Source: Bacillota bacterium
GTDB taxonomy: Bacteria; Bacillota; Clostridia; Oscillospirales; Ruminococcaceae
Direction of reading: 5' to 3'
Assembly (NCBI GenBank): GCA_023429685.1
Contig: JAEZDF010000021.1
Coordinates: forward strand, 1-17,268
Length of the DNA: 17,268 bases
Shown in pieces: positions 1-7,128 of the stretch. The notes below the pieces were generated by a model. That model was not told the origin of the DNA. It did no database searches and saw nothing but the letters and a program-made list of their open reading frames with translations. The stretch's first letter is position 1, and each line of letters opens with the position of its first letter. The translations under genes and the position numbers were made by a program.

Positions 1-3
1 TGG

Positions 4-32
4 TTGACAAACCTTGCTGGGTATGATAGAAT
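4..32 (+). promoter_or_regulatory. Promoter of the tRNA-Thr/tRNA-Tyr unit
   Basis: TTGACA at 4-9 and TAGAAT at 27-32 are separated by 17 bp, a near-consensus sigma-A promoter. It lies 18 bp before the first tRNA, so it very probably drives both tRNAs. Confidence 0.75.
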
Positions 33-50
33 TGACTGCGTTGACGAAAT

Positions 51-126
51 GCTGGTGTAGCTCAGCCGGTAGAGCAGCTGATTTGTAATCAGCAGGTCGG
101 GGGTTCGAATCCGTCCACCAGCTCCA
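51..126 (+). tRNA. tRNA-Thr (anticodon TGT)
   Basis: The cloverleaf can be folded by eye. The acceptor stem is GCTGGTG at 51-57 with CACCAGC at 116-122, and the D-arm is of the usual GTAGCTCAG type. The anticodon stem GCTGA/TCAGC encloses the loop TTTGTAA at 82-88 with anticodon TGT at 84-86. The T-arm has GGTTCGAATCC. The 3' CCA at 124-126 is encoded in the DNA. It reads ACA threonine codons and precedes tRNA-Tyr by about 40 bp. Confidence 0.97.
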
Positions 127-165
127 ATCATGAGCTTAACGGCTTGAACCAAAACAACTTCATAT

Positions 166-250
166 GGGAGGGTTCCCGAGTGGCCAAAGGGGGCAGACTG
201 TAAATCTGTTGCGTCTCGCTTCGATGGTTCGAATCCATCTCCTCCCACCA
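166..250 (+). tRNA. tRNA-Tyr (anticodon GTA)
   Basis: Acceptor stem GGGAGGG at 166-172 pairs with 240-246, with one G-U pair. The anticodon loop CTGTAAA at 198-204 carries GTA at 200-202. There is a long class II variable arm after the anticodon stem, as expected for bacterial tRNA-Tyr. The T-loop is of the GGTTCGAATCC type and the CCA (248-250) is encoded. Confidence 0.97.
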
Positions 251-255
251 ATAAG

Positions 256-284
256 AAAACTCATCCATTGGGATGGGTTTTTTT
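256..284 (+). terminator. Intrinsic terminator of the tRNA unit
   Basis: CTCATCC at 260-266 and GGATGGG at 271-277 form a stem with an ATTG loop, extended by A-T pairs and followed by a run of seven T. It starts six bases after the tRNA-Tyr CCA end, so it closes the tRNA transcript. Confidence 0.9.
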
Positions 285-295
285 ATTGGTCTTTT

Positions 296-315
296 GGCAG
301 GAGTAGGATTCGAAC
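296..315 (-). other. tRNA 3'-end-like fragment (possible attachment-site relic)
   Basis: Read on the minus strand, this stretch gives GTTCGAATCCTACTCCTGCC, the T-loop, the 3' half of a T-stem and the 3' half of an acceptor stem of a tRNA. The bases before it (CCTC) do not complete the T-stem, no acceptor 5' half or anticodon arm can be folded, and CCA is missing. It is therefore not a working tRNA. Fragments like this are often left where an element integrated into a tRNA gene, which fits its place at the edge of an AT-rich accessory segment, but a chance match cannot be excluded. Confidence 0.4.
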
Positions 316-379
316 GAGGCGCGTTCCGCAGAATATTCGGCTTATGACCTAGTTCGCGGGACATATTTGTTTTCGACCA

Positions 380-408
380 TTGACATGTAAATTGTGGAAG
401 CATATAAT
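380..408 (+). promoter_or_regulatory. Consensus promoter of the accessory two-gene unit
   Basis: TTGACA at 380-385, a 17-bp spacer and TATAAT at 403-408 match the sigma-A consensus exactly. Transcription should start near 415, leaving a leader of about 105 nt before the ATG at 520. No hairpin or terminator was seen in this leader. Confidence 0.8.
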
Positions 409-519
409 GAATTTAGTCGAATTGTTAGGTGATGGTTAAGTGGAAGTTTGGGGCTTTTAGGCGGTTGGTGGGGGTTAATAGCGATTGTGGAATTCTAAAA
501 AAGTTGGGATGAAAATAGT

Positions 520-960
520 ATGAGTACTTTCGGACGGGTTACATTGCAATGTGATGAAAACGGTTTAATTACTTTACAATGCGATAGATGTAAAAGCAGA
601 TTTAAAATGGATTGTACATATTTGAATGATGAATTAAACGGAGAAATTTGCTGCCCTGTATGTGGTATTTCTGAATTGTTAACTACATTTTATCCAGAAG
701 AAGTTATAGAAAAAGTTCGTAAGATCGCGATAGCTGAAGCCGATCAAATGGTTTCCAGTGCTCTTAAAAAGCTTAACTCAAAACACATTAAGATTAAAAC
801 CGCATCAATTCAAAAAGTCGATACAGACATCAAATTGAAAAACAAAGATTTTGATATGCAGTTGATAGAAGTAACCTGCTGTAAAAAGAAAGTTGGTCTT
901 ATGTCAACAGATATAACAGCAGGATTTTATTGCCCTTATTGCGGGAGGATCGTTAAATGA
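520..960 (+). CDS. Small double zinc-ribbon protein of unknown function
   Basis: This 146-residue soluble protein has two cysteine-rich ends. The N-terminal half has CxxC at 21-24 and CPxCG at 45-49, spaced like a TFIIB-type zinc ribbon. The C-terminus has CC at 120-121 and CPYCG at 138-142. Between them lies a lysine-rich helix-prone region (about 60-110). It could bind nucleic acid or act as an adaptor, but no enzyme motif is visible. The ATG lacks a strong Shine-Dalgarno sequence. Its stop overlaps the next start (ATGA at 957-960), indicating translational coupling. Base composition is clearly more AT-rich than the nitrogen genes to the right, consistent with acquired DNA. Coding call is firm; function unknown. 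Confidence 0.8.
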   Translation: MSTFGRVTLQCDENGLITLQCDRCKSRFKMDCTYLNDELNGEICCPVCGISELLTTFYPEEVIEKVRKIAIAEADQMVSSALKKLNSKHIKIKTASIQKVDTDIKLKNKDFDMQLIEVTCCKKKVGLMSTDITAGFYCPYCGRIVK

Positions 961-1760
961 ACTATACAAGTTGTGAGATTCAAGATATTTCTTCTGAGTT
1001 TAGAAATGTAGCTCGAAGATTAAGTAGAACTGATTACTCTCAGTGCGATGCTAATTTAAAACGCTTCATGAATACTATTGAATCCAAATCATTGATTATG
1101 GAGTTTATTACCAAAAATAACACAAAGGAGTATGATATAGCTTCAATAATTGAGTCACGAGAATGGTTATCACCTTTTGAAATAAGCGCTGATGCTTGTG
1201 AAGAGATTTCTTTTGAATATCAGTTGCTGAAATACTCATTAGAAAATTATGAGGGTAATTTTACTCGTTTATATAATGAGTATTGGTATACAAGCGCAAA
1301 TTCTACAATAGATGATGAAATGCATAAATTTATAGAACATATTATTGACCCGCTCATAGATTACATAGGGGAGTATTTGAGAACTTGCTACAATAAAGCT
1401 ATAAGAGAGGAAGCTAATAGTAATTCTTCCTTAACTGGAAATATTAATGCAAACTACTCCACTATTGTTGTAAATAGCGATGTTCATGGTAATATTACAA
1501 CACAAAATAATATTAGTAACGAAACACAAAAAGGTGCCATCGAACTTATCACTACAATAAAAAGTGTCATAGAAAAAGAAGGTCTTGATAATAAAGATGA
1601 TATTCTTGAAATAGTTAAGCAAATTGAAGATGACTTGAAAGAACTAAAAAAGCCAAAAAAAGGAATTCTGCTCGCATTGAAAAATCTTTGCTCTGGAGCT
1701 GTTGCTATTGCACCATTAATTACCGAATTAATTAAGTTGTTCTCCGGTTTACAATCTTAA
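957..1760 (+). CDS. Accessory protein with AbiTii-like C-terminal module
   Basis: 267 residues, started by an ATG that overlaps the previous stop and is preceded by GGGAGG at a spacing of about 8. The N-terminal 150 residues look all-helical, with a motif around LIMEFITKNN (47-56) and FEYQLLKYSL (86-95). A Asn/Ser-rich stretch at 155-190 (for example VVNSDVHGNI) resembles the short beta-repeat linkers seen in accessory proteins. It is followed by an amphipathic helix (195-232), a PKKG turn and a hydrophobic helix at 240-263. This last part resembles by eye the C-terminal module of AbiTii-type abortive-infection proteins. The AT-rich codon use, tRNA-adjacent site and coupling to a zinc-ribbon gene suggest a mobile, possibly defensive, unit. 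That role is inference; a homology search was not possible. Confidence 0.75.
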   Translation: MNYTSCEIQDISSEFRNVARRLSRTDYSQCDANLKRFMNTIESKSLIMEFITKNNTKEYDIASIIESREWLSPFEISADACEEISFEYQLLKYSLENYEGNFTRLYNEYWYTSANSTIDDEMHKFIEHIIDPLIDYIGEYLRTCYNKAIREEANSNSSLTGNINANYSTIVVNSDVHGNITTQNNISNETQKGAIELITTIKSVIEKEGLDNKDDILEIVKQIEDDLKELKKPKKGILLALKNLCSGAVAIAPLITELIKLFSGLQS

Positions 1761-1917
1761 ACATATTTTGTGTCTATTCCAAGCTTTGAATCTGGCAATA
1801 TCTTTGAAAGAAAAGTGTTTGTTTTTTGAATAAGGTATTAGTACCGACAACCTTCTGTAAGCCAGCTAAGGTATGCTATGCCAACTAATAGTCCTGTTAC
1901 ACCCTAAGGAGACCCCC

Positions 1918-2427
1918 ATGCAACACATTATCCTGCTTCTTCTCGTCCTAGGGCTAATCGCCTTAGCTCTCACGCTAACCGCAATCATAAAAAAATCAGG
2001 CAGAACCAAAACCATTCTGCCTGCGCTTTTGTGCCTTGTCATCCTGTTCGTTTCACTATGGTATTTCACCCCCGCGCAATATAACCTTGATGAGAATGTA
2101 ACCATCACAATCATCCACACCGCAAAGGATACGACAATAAATCCTGATTTCGAACAAAATAGTAAACTAAAATCATTGCTTGCCGACCTGTCCTACAAAA
2201 GACAGTTCTTTAACGGGTATGAGCACCTGCGGTTTCATGACGACGAGTACGTGTATATTCTAATAACAGACGTGTCGGGAAAACAGCCTTTTATCGGGCT
2301 ACATCTAACCCTAAACCCAGACGGCTTTACACAAGGCAAAGGCACCTGCTTTGATAATCACTACGCCGAGGTTATAAACGCCGAGCCGCTCATTGCGTAT
2401 GTAAAATCAGTCCTACCGCAAACATAA
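1918..2427 (+). CDS. Hypothetical protein with two N-terminal membrane segments
   Basis: 169 residues from the ATG at 1918, chosen because AAGGAG at 1906-1911 lies six bases before it; an upstream in-frame ATG at 1873 has no such site. Residues 3-22 and about 31-49 are strongly hydrophobic and probably span the membrane, with a Lys/Arg-rich turn between them. The remaining 115 or so residues look like a small alpha/beta domain, probably outside the cell, with several Tyr and Asp residues and no recognised catalytic motif. I do not recognise the family. It is followed at once by a strong terminator and so appears to be a single-gene unit. No convincing promoter was seen in 1761-1917. Confidence 0.7.
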   Translation: MQHIILLLLVLGLIALALTLTAIIKKSGRTKTILPALLCLVILFVSLWYFTPAQYNLDENVTITIIHTAKDTTINPDFEQNSKLKSLLADLSYKRQFFNGYEHLRFHDDEYVYILITDVSGKQPFIGLHLTLNPDGFTQGKGTCFDNHYAEVINAEPLIAYVKSVLPQT

Positions 2428-2431
2428 AGCC

Positions 2432-2472
2432 AAAAAAGCATGCCAAGGGTCACCCCATGGCATGCTTTTTTT
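2432..2472 (+). terminator. Strong, probably bidirectional intrinsic terminator
   Basis: GCATGCCA at 2438-2445 pairs perfectly with TGGCATGC at 2458-2465, with a further GGG/CCC hairpin inside. It is flanked by a run of six A on the left and seven T on the right. It closes the plus-strand gene ending at 2427, and because the flanks are symmetrical it can also stop minus-strand transcription from the DUF3592-like gene. Confidence 0.9.
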
Positions 2473-2502
2473 CGTCTATTTCTAGAGAAGCAAAACGCCG
2501 CT

Positions 2503-2571
2503 CTATCCGCGACCCTTGCTCCACCACTCCAGTGCCCGCTCGATGGCGACATCCCAAAACGCCCAGATGTG
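2503..2571 (-). pseudogene. 3'-end fragment duplicated from the esterase gene
   Basis: 2504-2571 matches 3332-3399 over 68 bp with one difference (A2567 against T3395). The second copy is the 3' end of the esterase gene. Read on the minus strand the fragment gives the last 22 codons, starting at the catalytic His (HIWAFWD against HNWAFWD), and then its own TAG stop where the esterase has TAA. No homology to the esterase was seen on either side. It is a gene relic lying directly after the stop of the DUF3592-like gene, and the near-identity indicates a recent event. Confidence 0.85.
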
Positions 2572-2577
2572 AAACCT

Positions 2578-2964
2578 TCAGTAAACGCTGAGCAGCACAG
2601 CGATAACGGTACATGCGATAGCGGCAATGATAAACCATGACAACTTTTGCTTTGAACCGGTAAAAAGCGATTCCGGTCGGTCATTAATATAATTCACGGT
2701 GATCTGATCCCCTATTTCAGATTTCATCGGAACATTGACCCTGTCCTCGGATACGTATTGTTTGCCGTTTACATAGTACGATACCACAGCCCATTTTGAA
2801 TTATACACCTTCATTTCAGGCGCTGCTGCGGTATTCAAGTGTATGATTCTTGCTTGCGTTTCTTGCGTTTTACCTCGATATTTAAGCAGCTTGAATAATT
2901 CTCTCAATGCCAGCAAAAAAGTGACTGTTGCGGCGAGAACGAAAAGTATTGCCTCGGTTTTCAT
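2578..2964 (-). CDS. DUF3592-like membrane protein
   Basis: 128 residues from the ATG at 2964, preceded at 8 nt by AGGGG on the minus strand. A GTG three codons upstream is possible but too close to that site. One membrane segment lies at about 4-22 and a second at 109-127, enclosing an extracytoplasmic domain. The pattern VSYYVNGKQY (61-70) followed by IGDQITVNY (84-92) and a Pro-containing turn is typical of DUF3592 proteins, whose function is unknown. The gene ends against the esterase relic and shares the bidirectional terminator at 2432-2472. Its promoter is probably the extended -10 near 3175. Confidence 0.8.
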   Translation of the reverse strand: MKTEAILFVLAATVTFLLALRELFKLLKYRGKTQETQARIIHLNTAAAPEMKVYNSKWAVVSYYVNGKQYVSEDRVNVPMKSEIGDQITVNYINDRPESLFTGSKQKLSWFIIAAIACTVIAVLLSVY

Positions 2965-3001
2965 AGCATACACCCCTAATTAAAAAATAGCCAATAAACT
3001 C

Positions 3002-3057
3002 CCCGTGATTACGGGCGCCACACGGAAGCCGTGCGTTTCAAAATGAGCTCATTTTGA
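3002..3057 (-). repeat. Three hairpins in the 366-bp gap before the DUF3592-like gene
   Basis: The gap 2965-3330 has no credible gene. It holds CCCGT/ACGGG at 3002-3015, CACGG/CCGTG at 3021-3033 and a perfect 20-bp palindrome centred on GAGCTC at 3038-3057. If the minus-strand promoter near 3175 is real, all three would be in the leader of the DUF3592-like gene. A further CTTGCG/CGCAAG hairpin lies near 3094-3113. No known riboswitch was recognised. Confidence 0.5.
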
Positions 3058-3153
3058 GTTTATTAAGTATTTCATAAAAATGTAAGCGTTATGTACTTGC
3101 GTATAAAGGCGCAAGTGACCCGCTCCCGCAAATTGCCCTGCACATGCTAGTGA

Positions 3154-3183
3154 TATAATTAACACTCTGCAATTATTATACCA
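3154..3183. promoter_or_regulatory. Two overlapping face-to-face extended -10 elements
   Basis: On the plus strand TGATATAAT occupies 3151-3159. On the minus strand TGGTATAAT reads from 3183 to 3175. Both have the TGn extension that can compensate for a poor -35. The minus-strand element would drive the DUF3592-like gene. The plus-strand one points at no convincing gene. Assigned from motif only. Confidence 0.35.
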
Positions 3184-3273
3184 CCAACAAAGGAATTACT
3201 TCTAAACAATATGTTAACTTATGGATACTCTTTCCTCCTGCAATGGGGTCGGTTGGAGTACTATGTACAACAC

Positions 3274-3319
3274 TCAAAGACCCCACGGACGAAAACGGTG
3301 TTCATCCTGGGGTCTTTGA
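3274..3319. repeat. 46-bp inverted repeat downstream of the esterase
   Basis: TCAAAGACCCCA at 3274-3285 is the exact reverse complement of 3308-3319. Inside, GGACGAA and TTCATCC extend the stem with one mismatch, leaving a loop of about 7 bases. It begins 11 bp after the esterase stop on the minus strand. A T-run is absent, so it is either a processed 3' hairpin or a small mobile palindrome rather than a classical terminator. Confidence 0.6.
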
Positions 3320-3330
3320 ATCCCGCCCAA

Positions 3331-4125
3331 TTATCCGCGACCCTTGCTCCACCACTCCAGTGCCCGCTCGATGGCGACATCCCAAAACGCCCAGTTGTGT
3401 ACGCCGGGCCACTCCTCGTACAGGGTGTTGCCGGGCTGTGCCTTCATTCTTACGCCAAGGTCTCGGCAGGCGTCAATGCCCATATCCTCGGTGCCGCACG
3501 CAAGGTACATATCGGGCAGTGCGCCGTTCTTTTTCACATAGCGGTCTATCAGCGCGTTGATGTCCTTATCGCCGCCCGGCAGGTCGGATAGCTTGCCGAA
3601 CAGACGCTCGTAGAACTCCGCGCTCTTGCCGCGTGCGTCGATCTCGCCCGGCTTCATCTGCGCAAGGCGGTCGGTAATCATCGCGCTAGAAAGCGCCAAA
3701 ATCGCGCCGAACGTCTCGTCAAACACCAGTCCGTTGCGCAGCGCGCCGTAGCCGCCCATCGAAAAGCCCGCAATCACGGTGTCTTTCTGCTTGTCGGACA
3801 GCGGGAACAGCGAACGGGTAAAGTTAACCAGCTCCTCGCCCACATAGGCGGCGTAGTATTTGCCGCCCACCTCATCGTCGAGGTAGAACGAGTTTTCGCC
3901 CGACGGGCAGAATATCGCCACGTTGTACTTGAGCGCAAGCTCTTGAATGCGACTGCCCAGCACCCAATCGGTGCAGATGCCGCTGTAGCCGTGTAACAGA
4001 TAGATGGAGGCTAGGGGCTCTGGCTTTTTGCCGTTTTCCGCCTTGCCCTCAATCGGCACAATCGCGGTCACGGGTACCAGACGTTCGAGCTTTCTGCTAA
4101 AAAAGCTTAGCTGCATGGTCGCCAT
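3331..4125 (-). CDS. Esterase of the alpha/beta-hydrolase (esterase D/PF00756) type
   Basis: 264 residues, cytoplasmic (no signal peptide), a length normal for the tributyrin esterase/S-formylglutathione hydrolase-like family. The oxyanion-region motif LLHGYSG lies at 43-49. The nucleophile elbow GFSMGG at 120-125 places the catalytic serine at 122. The acid is probably Asp214 in CGTEDMG, and the histidine is His243 in GVHNWAFW. Such enzymes cut short-chain acyl esters; the natural substrate is unknown. The ATG is preceded by AGAGGG at about 9 nt and a promoter is visible at 4174-4201. The last 68 bp are duplicated at 2504-2571. It stands alone and shows no functional link to the nitrogen genes. 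Confidence 0.92.
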   Translation of the reverse strand: MATMQLSFFSRKLERLVPVTAIVPIEGKAENGKKPEPLASIYLLHGYSGICTDWVLGSRIQELALKYNVAIFCPSGENSFYLDDEVGGKYYAAYVGEELVNFTRSLFPLSDKQKDTVIAGFSMGGYGALRNGLVFDETFGAILALSSAMITDRLAQMKPGEIDARGKSAEFYERLFGKLSDLPGGDKDINALIDRYVKKNGALPDMYLACGTEDMGIDACRDLGVRMKAQPGNTLYEEWPGVHNWAFWDVAIERALEWWSKGRG

Positions 4126-4173
4126 TTTGTATAACCCTCTTTCTTTATTAAATATCCAGTTGCGTTCTCTTTC

Positions 4174-4201
4174 ATTATAAAGGTCGCGGACGGGCTGTAA
4201 A
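4174..4201 (-). promoter_or_regulatory. Probable promoter of the esterase gene
   Basis: On the minus strand TTTACA (4201-4196) and TATAAT (4179-4174) are separated by 16 bp. Transcription would start about 40 nt before the esterase ATG. Confidence 0.6.
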
Positions 4202-4428
4202 TCCGCTTATGCAAATACCGCTTATTATTAAAACAACAATCCAGATTTTTAAAACTGCCGCCGCAAACAAGAACCCCTACTGCAAAAATACCGCCCTCGC
4301 ATCGCGGTAACGAGGTATTGCGTTAACCTTAGCCTGCTTCTATTGGTATGCGGCACACCCGTAAGCAAAGGCAAGCGATTTATGATTGTTTTGGGTTAAC
4401 TCAATCAACCGTCGCGATACAATAGCGC
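4202..4428. other. Intergenic stretch without a gene
   Basis: No ORF with a ribosome binding site was found. The only structure noted is an imperfect hairpin at about 4288-4322 (AATACC and CTCG against CGAGGTATT). Its direction and role are unclear. Confidence 0.4.
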
Positions 4429-4476
4429 AAAAAAACCCGCGGCATCGGCGCTTTTACGCATGATGCCGCGGGTTTT
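4429..4476 (-). terminator. Intrinsic terminator of ppdK
   Basis: A 14-bp perfect stem is formed by 4432-4445 and 4463-4476 (core CCCGCGGCAT). On the minus strand it is followed by a run of seven T. It lies 21 bp after the ppdK stop codon. Confidence 0.92.
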
Positions 4477-4497
4477 ATTAAGTGAAACGATGCTAAA

Positions 4498-7128
4498 CTA
4501 GCGGGGTTTCTTAATCGCTGCCTGAGCCGCTGCAAGGCGCGCAATCGGCACGCGGAACGGCGAGCAGGAAACGTAGGTCAGACCGATGTTGTGGCAGAAG
4601 GTGATGGTGGAGGGGTCTCCGCCGTGCTCACCGCAGATGCCCAGCTTCATATCGGGGCGGGTCTGCTTGCCAAGGTCTACCGCCATCTTTACGAGCTTGC
4701 CAACGCCTGTCTGGTCAAGCTTTGCAAAGGGGTCGTTCTCGTAGATCTTCTTGTCGTAGTACGCATCCAGGAAGTTACCTGCATCGTCACGGCTGAAGCC
4801 GAAGGTCATCTGGGTGAGGTCGTTGGTGCCAAAGCTAAAGAACTCGGCTTCCTTTGCGATCTCGTCGGCGGTCAGACATGCACGGGGGATCTCGATCATG
4901 GTGCCAACCTTGTACTCGAGTGCAACACCGCTCTTGGCGATGATGGCATCGGCGGTCTTGGTCACGATGTTCTTAACGTACTGCAGCTCCTTAACTTCGC
5001 CAACGAGCGGAATCATGATCTCGGGAACGATATCCCAATCGGCATGGTTCTTCTTCACGTTGATGGCAGCCTCGATGACTGCTGTGGTCTGCATCTCGGC
5101 AATCTCAGGGTACGAAACCGCCAGACGGCAGCCGCGGTGACCCATCATCGGGTTAAACTCATGCAGCGAGGAGATAACATCCTTAATCTCCTGTACGGTT
5201 TTACCCATCTCCTTTGCAAGACCGGCAATATCCTCTGCATCGGTGGGCAGGAACTCATGAAGCGGCGGGTCGAGGAAGCGGATGGTTACGGGGTGTCCGC
5301 CCAGTGCCTCGTATAATGCGGCGAAGTCGCCACGCTGCATCGGCAGAAGCTTTGCAAGTGCGGTACGACGCTGCTCTTCGGTCTCGGAGACGATCATCTC
5401 ACGCATAGCGGCGATGCGCTCGCCCTCAAAGAACATGTGCTCGGTACGGCACAGACCAATGCCCTCGGCGCCGAACTCGGCAGCCTTCTTTGCGTCTGCG
5501 GGGGTGTCTGCGTTGGTGCGAATCTTGAGCTGACGGTATTCGTCCGCCCATGCCATTAGGCGACCAAAGGTGCCCGAAATCCCAGCCGCAACGGTGGGGA
5601 TGGCTTCGCCGTAAATCTTGCCGGTAGAGCCGTCAAGGGAGATGTAATCGCCCTCCTTGATGGTCATGCCGCCAAGGGAAAACTGCTTGTTTGCCTCGTC
5701 CATCTTAATCTCGCCGCAGCCCGATACACAGCAGGTACCCATGCCGCGCGCAACAACCGCTGCGTGGGAGGTCATTCCGCCGCGAACGGTCAGAATACCC
5801 TGAGAGTAGTGCATGCCCTCGATGTCTTCGGGGGAGGTCTCAAGACGGCAGAGGATGACCTTTTCGCCCTTTTGTGCCCATGCGGTGGCATCATCGGCGG
5901 TGAATACAACACGTCCGCATGCAGCGCCGGGGGAGGCGGGAAGCGCAGAGCCGATGGGCTTTGCATTCTTCAGCGCGGTGGTGTCAAACTGCGGGTGCAG
6001 CAAAGCGTCAAGCTGCTTGGGGTCTACCATCATAACGGCTTCCTTGCTCGAGATCATACCCTCATCAACAAGGTCGCACGCAATCTTAAGGGCAGCCGCT
6101 GCGGTACGCTTTCCGTTACGGGTCTGTAGCATATACAGCGTCTTGTCCTCAATGGTGAACTCCATATCCTGCATATCGCGATAGTGGTTTTCAAGAATAC
6201 CACAGATCTTTACAAACTGGTTGTACGCATCGGGCATAACCTGTGCAAGCTGGTCGATGCTCTGGGGGGTGCGAACGCCTGCAACAACGTCCTCGCCCTG
6301 CGCGTTCATCAAGAATTCGCCATACAGCTTCTTCTCGCCGGTAGAGGGGTTACGGGTAAACGCAACGCCGGTACCCGAAGTGTCGCCCATGTTGCCGAAT
6401 ACCATTGCCTGTACGTTAACGGCAGTACCCCAAGAGGAGGGGATGTCGTTCATACGGCGGTAGTAGATGGCGCGGGGGTTATCCCAAGAACGGAACACCG
6501 CCTTGACGGCGCCCATCAGTTGCTCTACAGGGTCTGCGGGGAAATCGATGCCCTTAGCGCGCTTGAACTCCGCCTTGAACTGGCGAACAAGCTCCTTCAG
6601 GTCCTCGGTGGTCATCTCGGTGTCAAGGGTAATGCCCTTCTTCTCCTTGAGCTCATCGATAAGCTCCTCGAAGTACTTCTTGCCAACCTCCATAACAACA
6701 TCCGAGTACATCTGGATGAAGCGACGGTAGGAATCGTATGCAAAACGAGGGTTGCCCGTCAGCTTTGCAAAGCCCTCAACCACCTCGTCGTTCAGACCGA
6801 GGTTGAGGATGGTATCCATCATGCCGGGCATGGATGCACGCGAACCCGAGCGTACCGAAACAAGCAGCGGGTTGGTGGGGTCGCCAAACTTTTTGCCGGC
6901 AATCTTCTCAAGCTCGGCAATGTTCTTCAGGATTTCTGCCTGAATGTCGTCGTTGATTTTCTCACCGTCGGTGTAATACTGGGTACATGCCTCGGTGGTT
7001 ACGGTAAAGCCCTGGGGAACGGGAAGACCCAAATTGGTCATTTCCGCAAGGTTTGCGCCCTTGCCGCCCAGCAGCTCACGCATCGTACCGTTGCCCTCTG
7101 AAAAAAGATAAACAAACTTTTTGCTCAC
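4498..7128 (-). CDS. ppdK: Pyruvate, phosphate dikinase
   Basis: Interconverts ATP, phosphate and pyruvate with AMP, diphosphate and PEP in the cytoplasm. The start is a GTG at 7128 (protein begins M/V-SKKFVYLFSEG), preceded by GGGAGG at about 10 nt. The reading frame stays open 106 codons further upstream, but that part resembles no known protein. From the GTG the product is 876 residues, the normal size. The N-terminal ATP-grasp part has GGKGANLAEM (about 22-31) and FTRNPSTGEK (about 257-266). The swivelling domain has GGMTSHAAVVARG with the phosphorylated His at 455, the same number as in the C. symbiosum enzyme. The C-terminal TIM barrel has GTNDLTQMTFGFSRDD (767-782) and GICGEHGGDP with the catalytic Cys near 832. 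It probably supplies or drains PEP in anaplerosis. It is separated from amt by 611 bp and has its own terminator. Confidence 0.97.
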   Translation of the reverse strand: MSKKFVYLFSEGNGTMRELLGGKGANLAEMTNLGLPVPQGFTVTTEACTQYYTDGEKINDDIQAEILKNIAELEKIAGKKFGDPTNPLLVSVRSGSRASMPGMMDTILNLGLNDEVVEGFAKLTGNPRFAYDSYRRFIQMYSDVVMEVGKKYFEELIDELKEKKGITLDTEMTTEDLKELVRQFKAEFKRAKGIDFPADPVEQLMGAVKAVFRSWDNPRAIYYRRMNDIPSSWGTAVNVQAMVFGNMGDTSGTGVAFTRNPSTGEKKLYGEFLMNAQGEDVVAGVRTPQSIDQLAQVMPDAYNQFVKICGILENHYRDMQDMEFTIEDKTLYMLQTRNGKRTAAAALKIACDLVDEGMISSKEAVMMVDPKQLDALLHPQFDTTALKNAKPIGSALPASPGAACGRVVFTADDATAWAQKGEKVILCRLETSPEDIEGMHYSQGILTVRGGMTSHAAVVARGMGTCCVSGCGEIKMDEANKQFSLGGMTIKEGDYISLDGSTGKIYGEAIPTVAAGISGTFGRLMAWADEYRQLKIRTNADTPADAKKAAEFGAEGIGLCRTEHMFFEGERIAAMREMIVSETEEQRRTALAKLLPMQRGDFAALYEALGGHPVTIRFLDPPLHEFLPTDAEDIAGLAKEMGKTVQEIKDVISSLHEFNPMMGHRGCRLAVSYPEIAEMQTTAVIEAAINVKKNHADWDIVPEIMIPLVGEVKELQYVKNIVTKTADAIIAKSGVALEYKVGTMIEIPRACLTADEIAKEAEFFSFGTNDLTQMTFGFSRDDAGNFLDAYYDKKIYENDPFAKLDQTGVGKLVKMAVDLGKQTRPDMKLGICGEHGGDPSTITFCHNIGLTYVSCSPFRVPIARLAAAQAAIKKPR

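Noticed and set aside
128..403. 91-codon minus-strand ORF across both tRNAs
   Set aside because: It reads through tRNA genes and the terminator; the sequence is the familiar by-product of translating tRNAs backwards.
3211..3591. Plus-strand ORF with AAAGGA some 13 nt upstream
   Set aside because: Two thirds overlaps the 3' end of the esterase gene on the other strand and the rest crosses the inverted repeat; no recognisable protein.
6184..7101. 305-codon plus-strand ORF opposite ppdK
   Set aside because: Shadow of the GC-rich ppdK coding strand; no ribosome binding site or recognisable domain.
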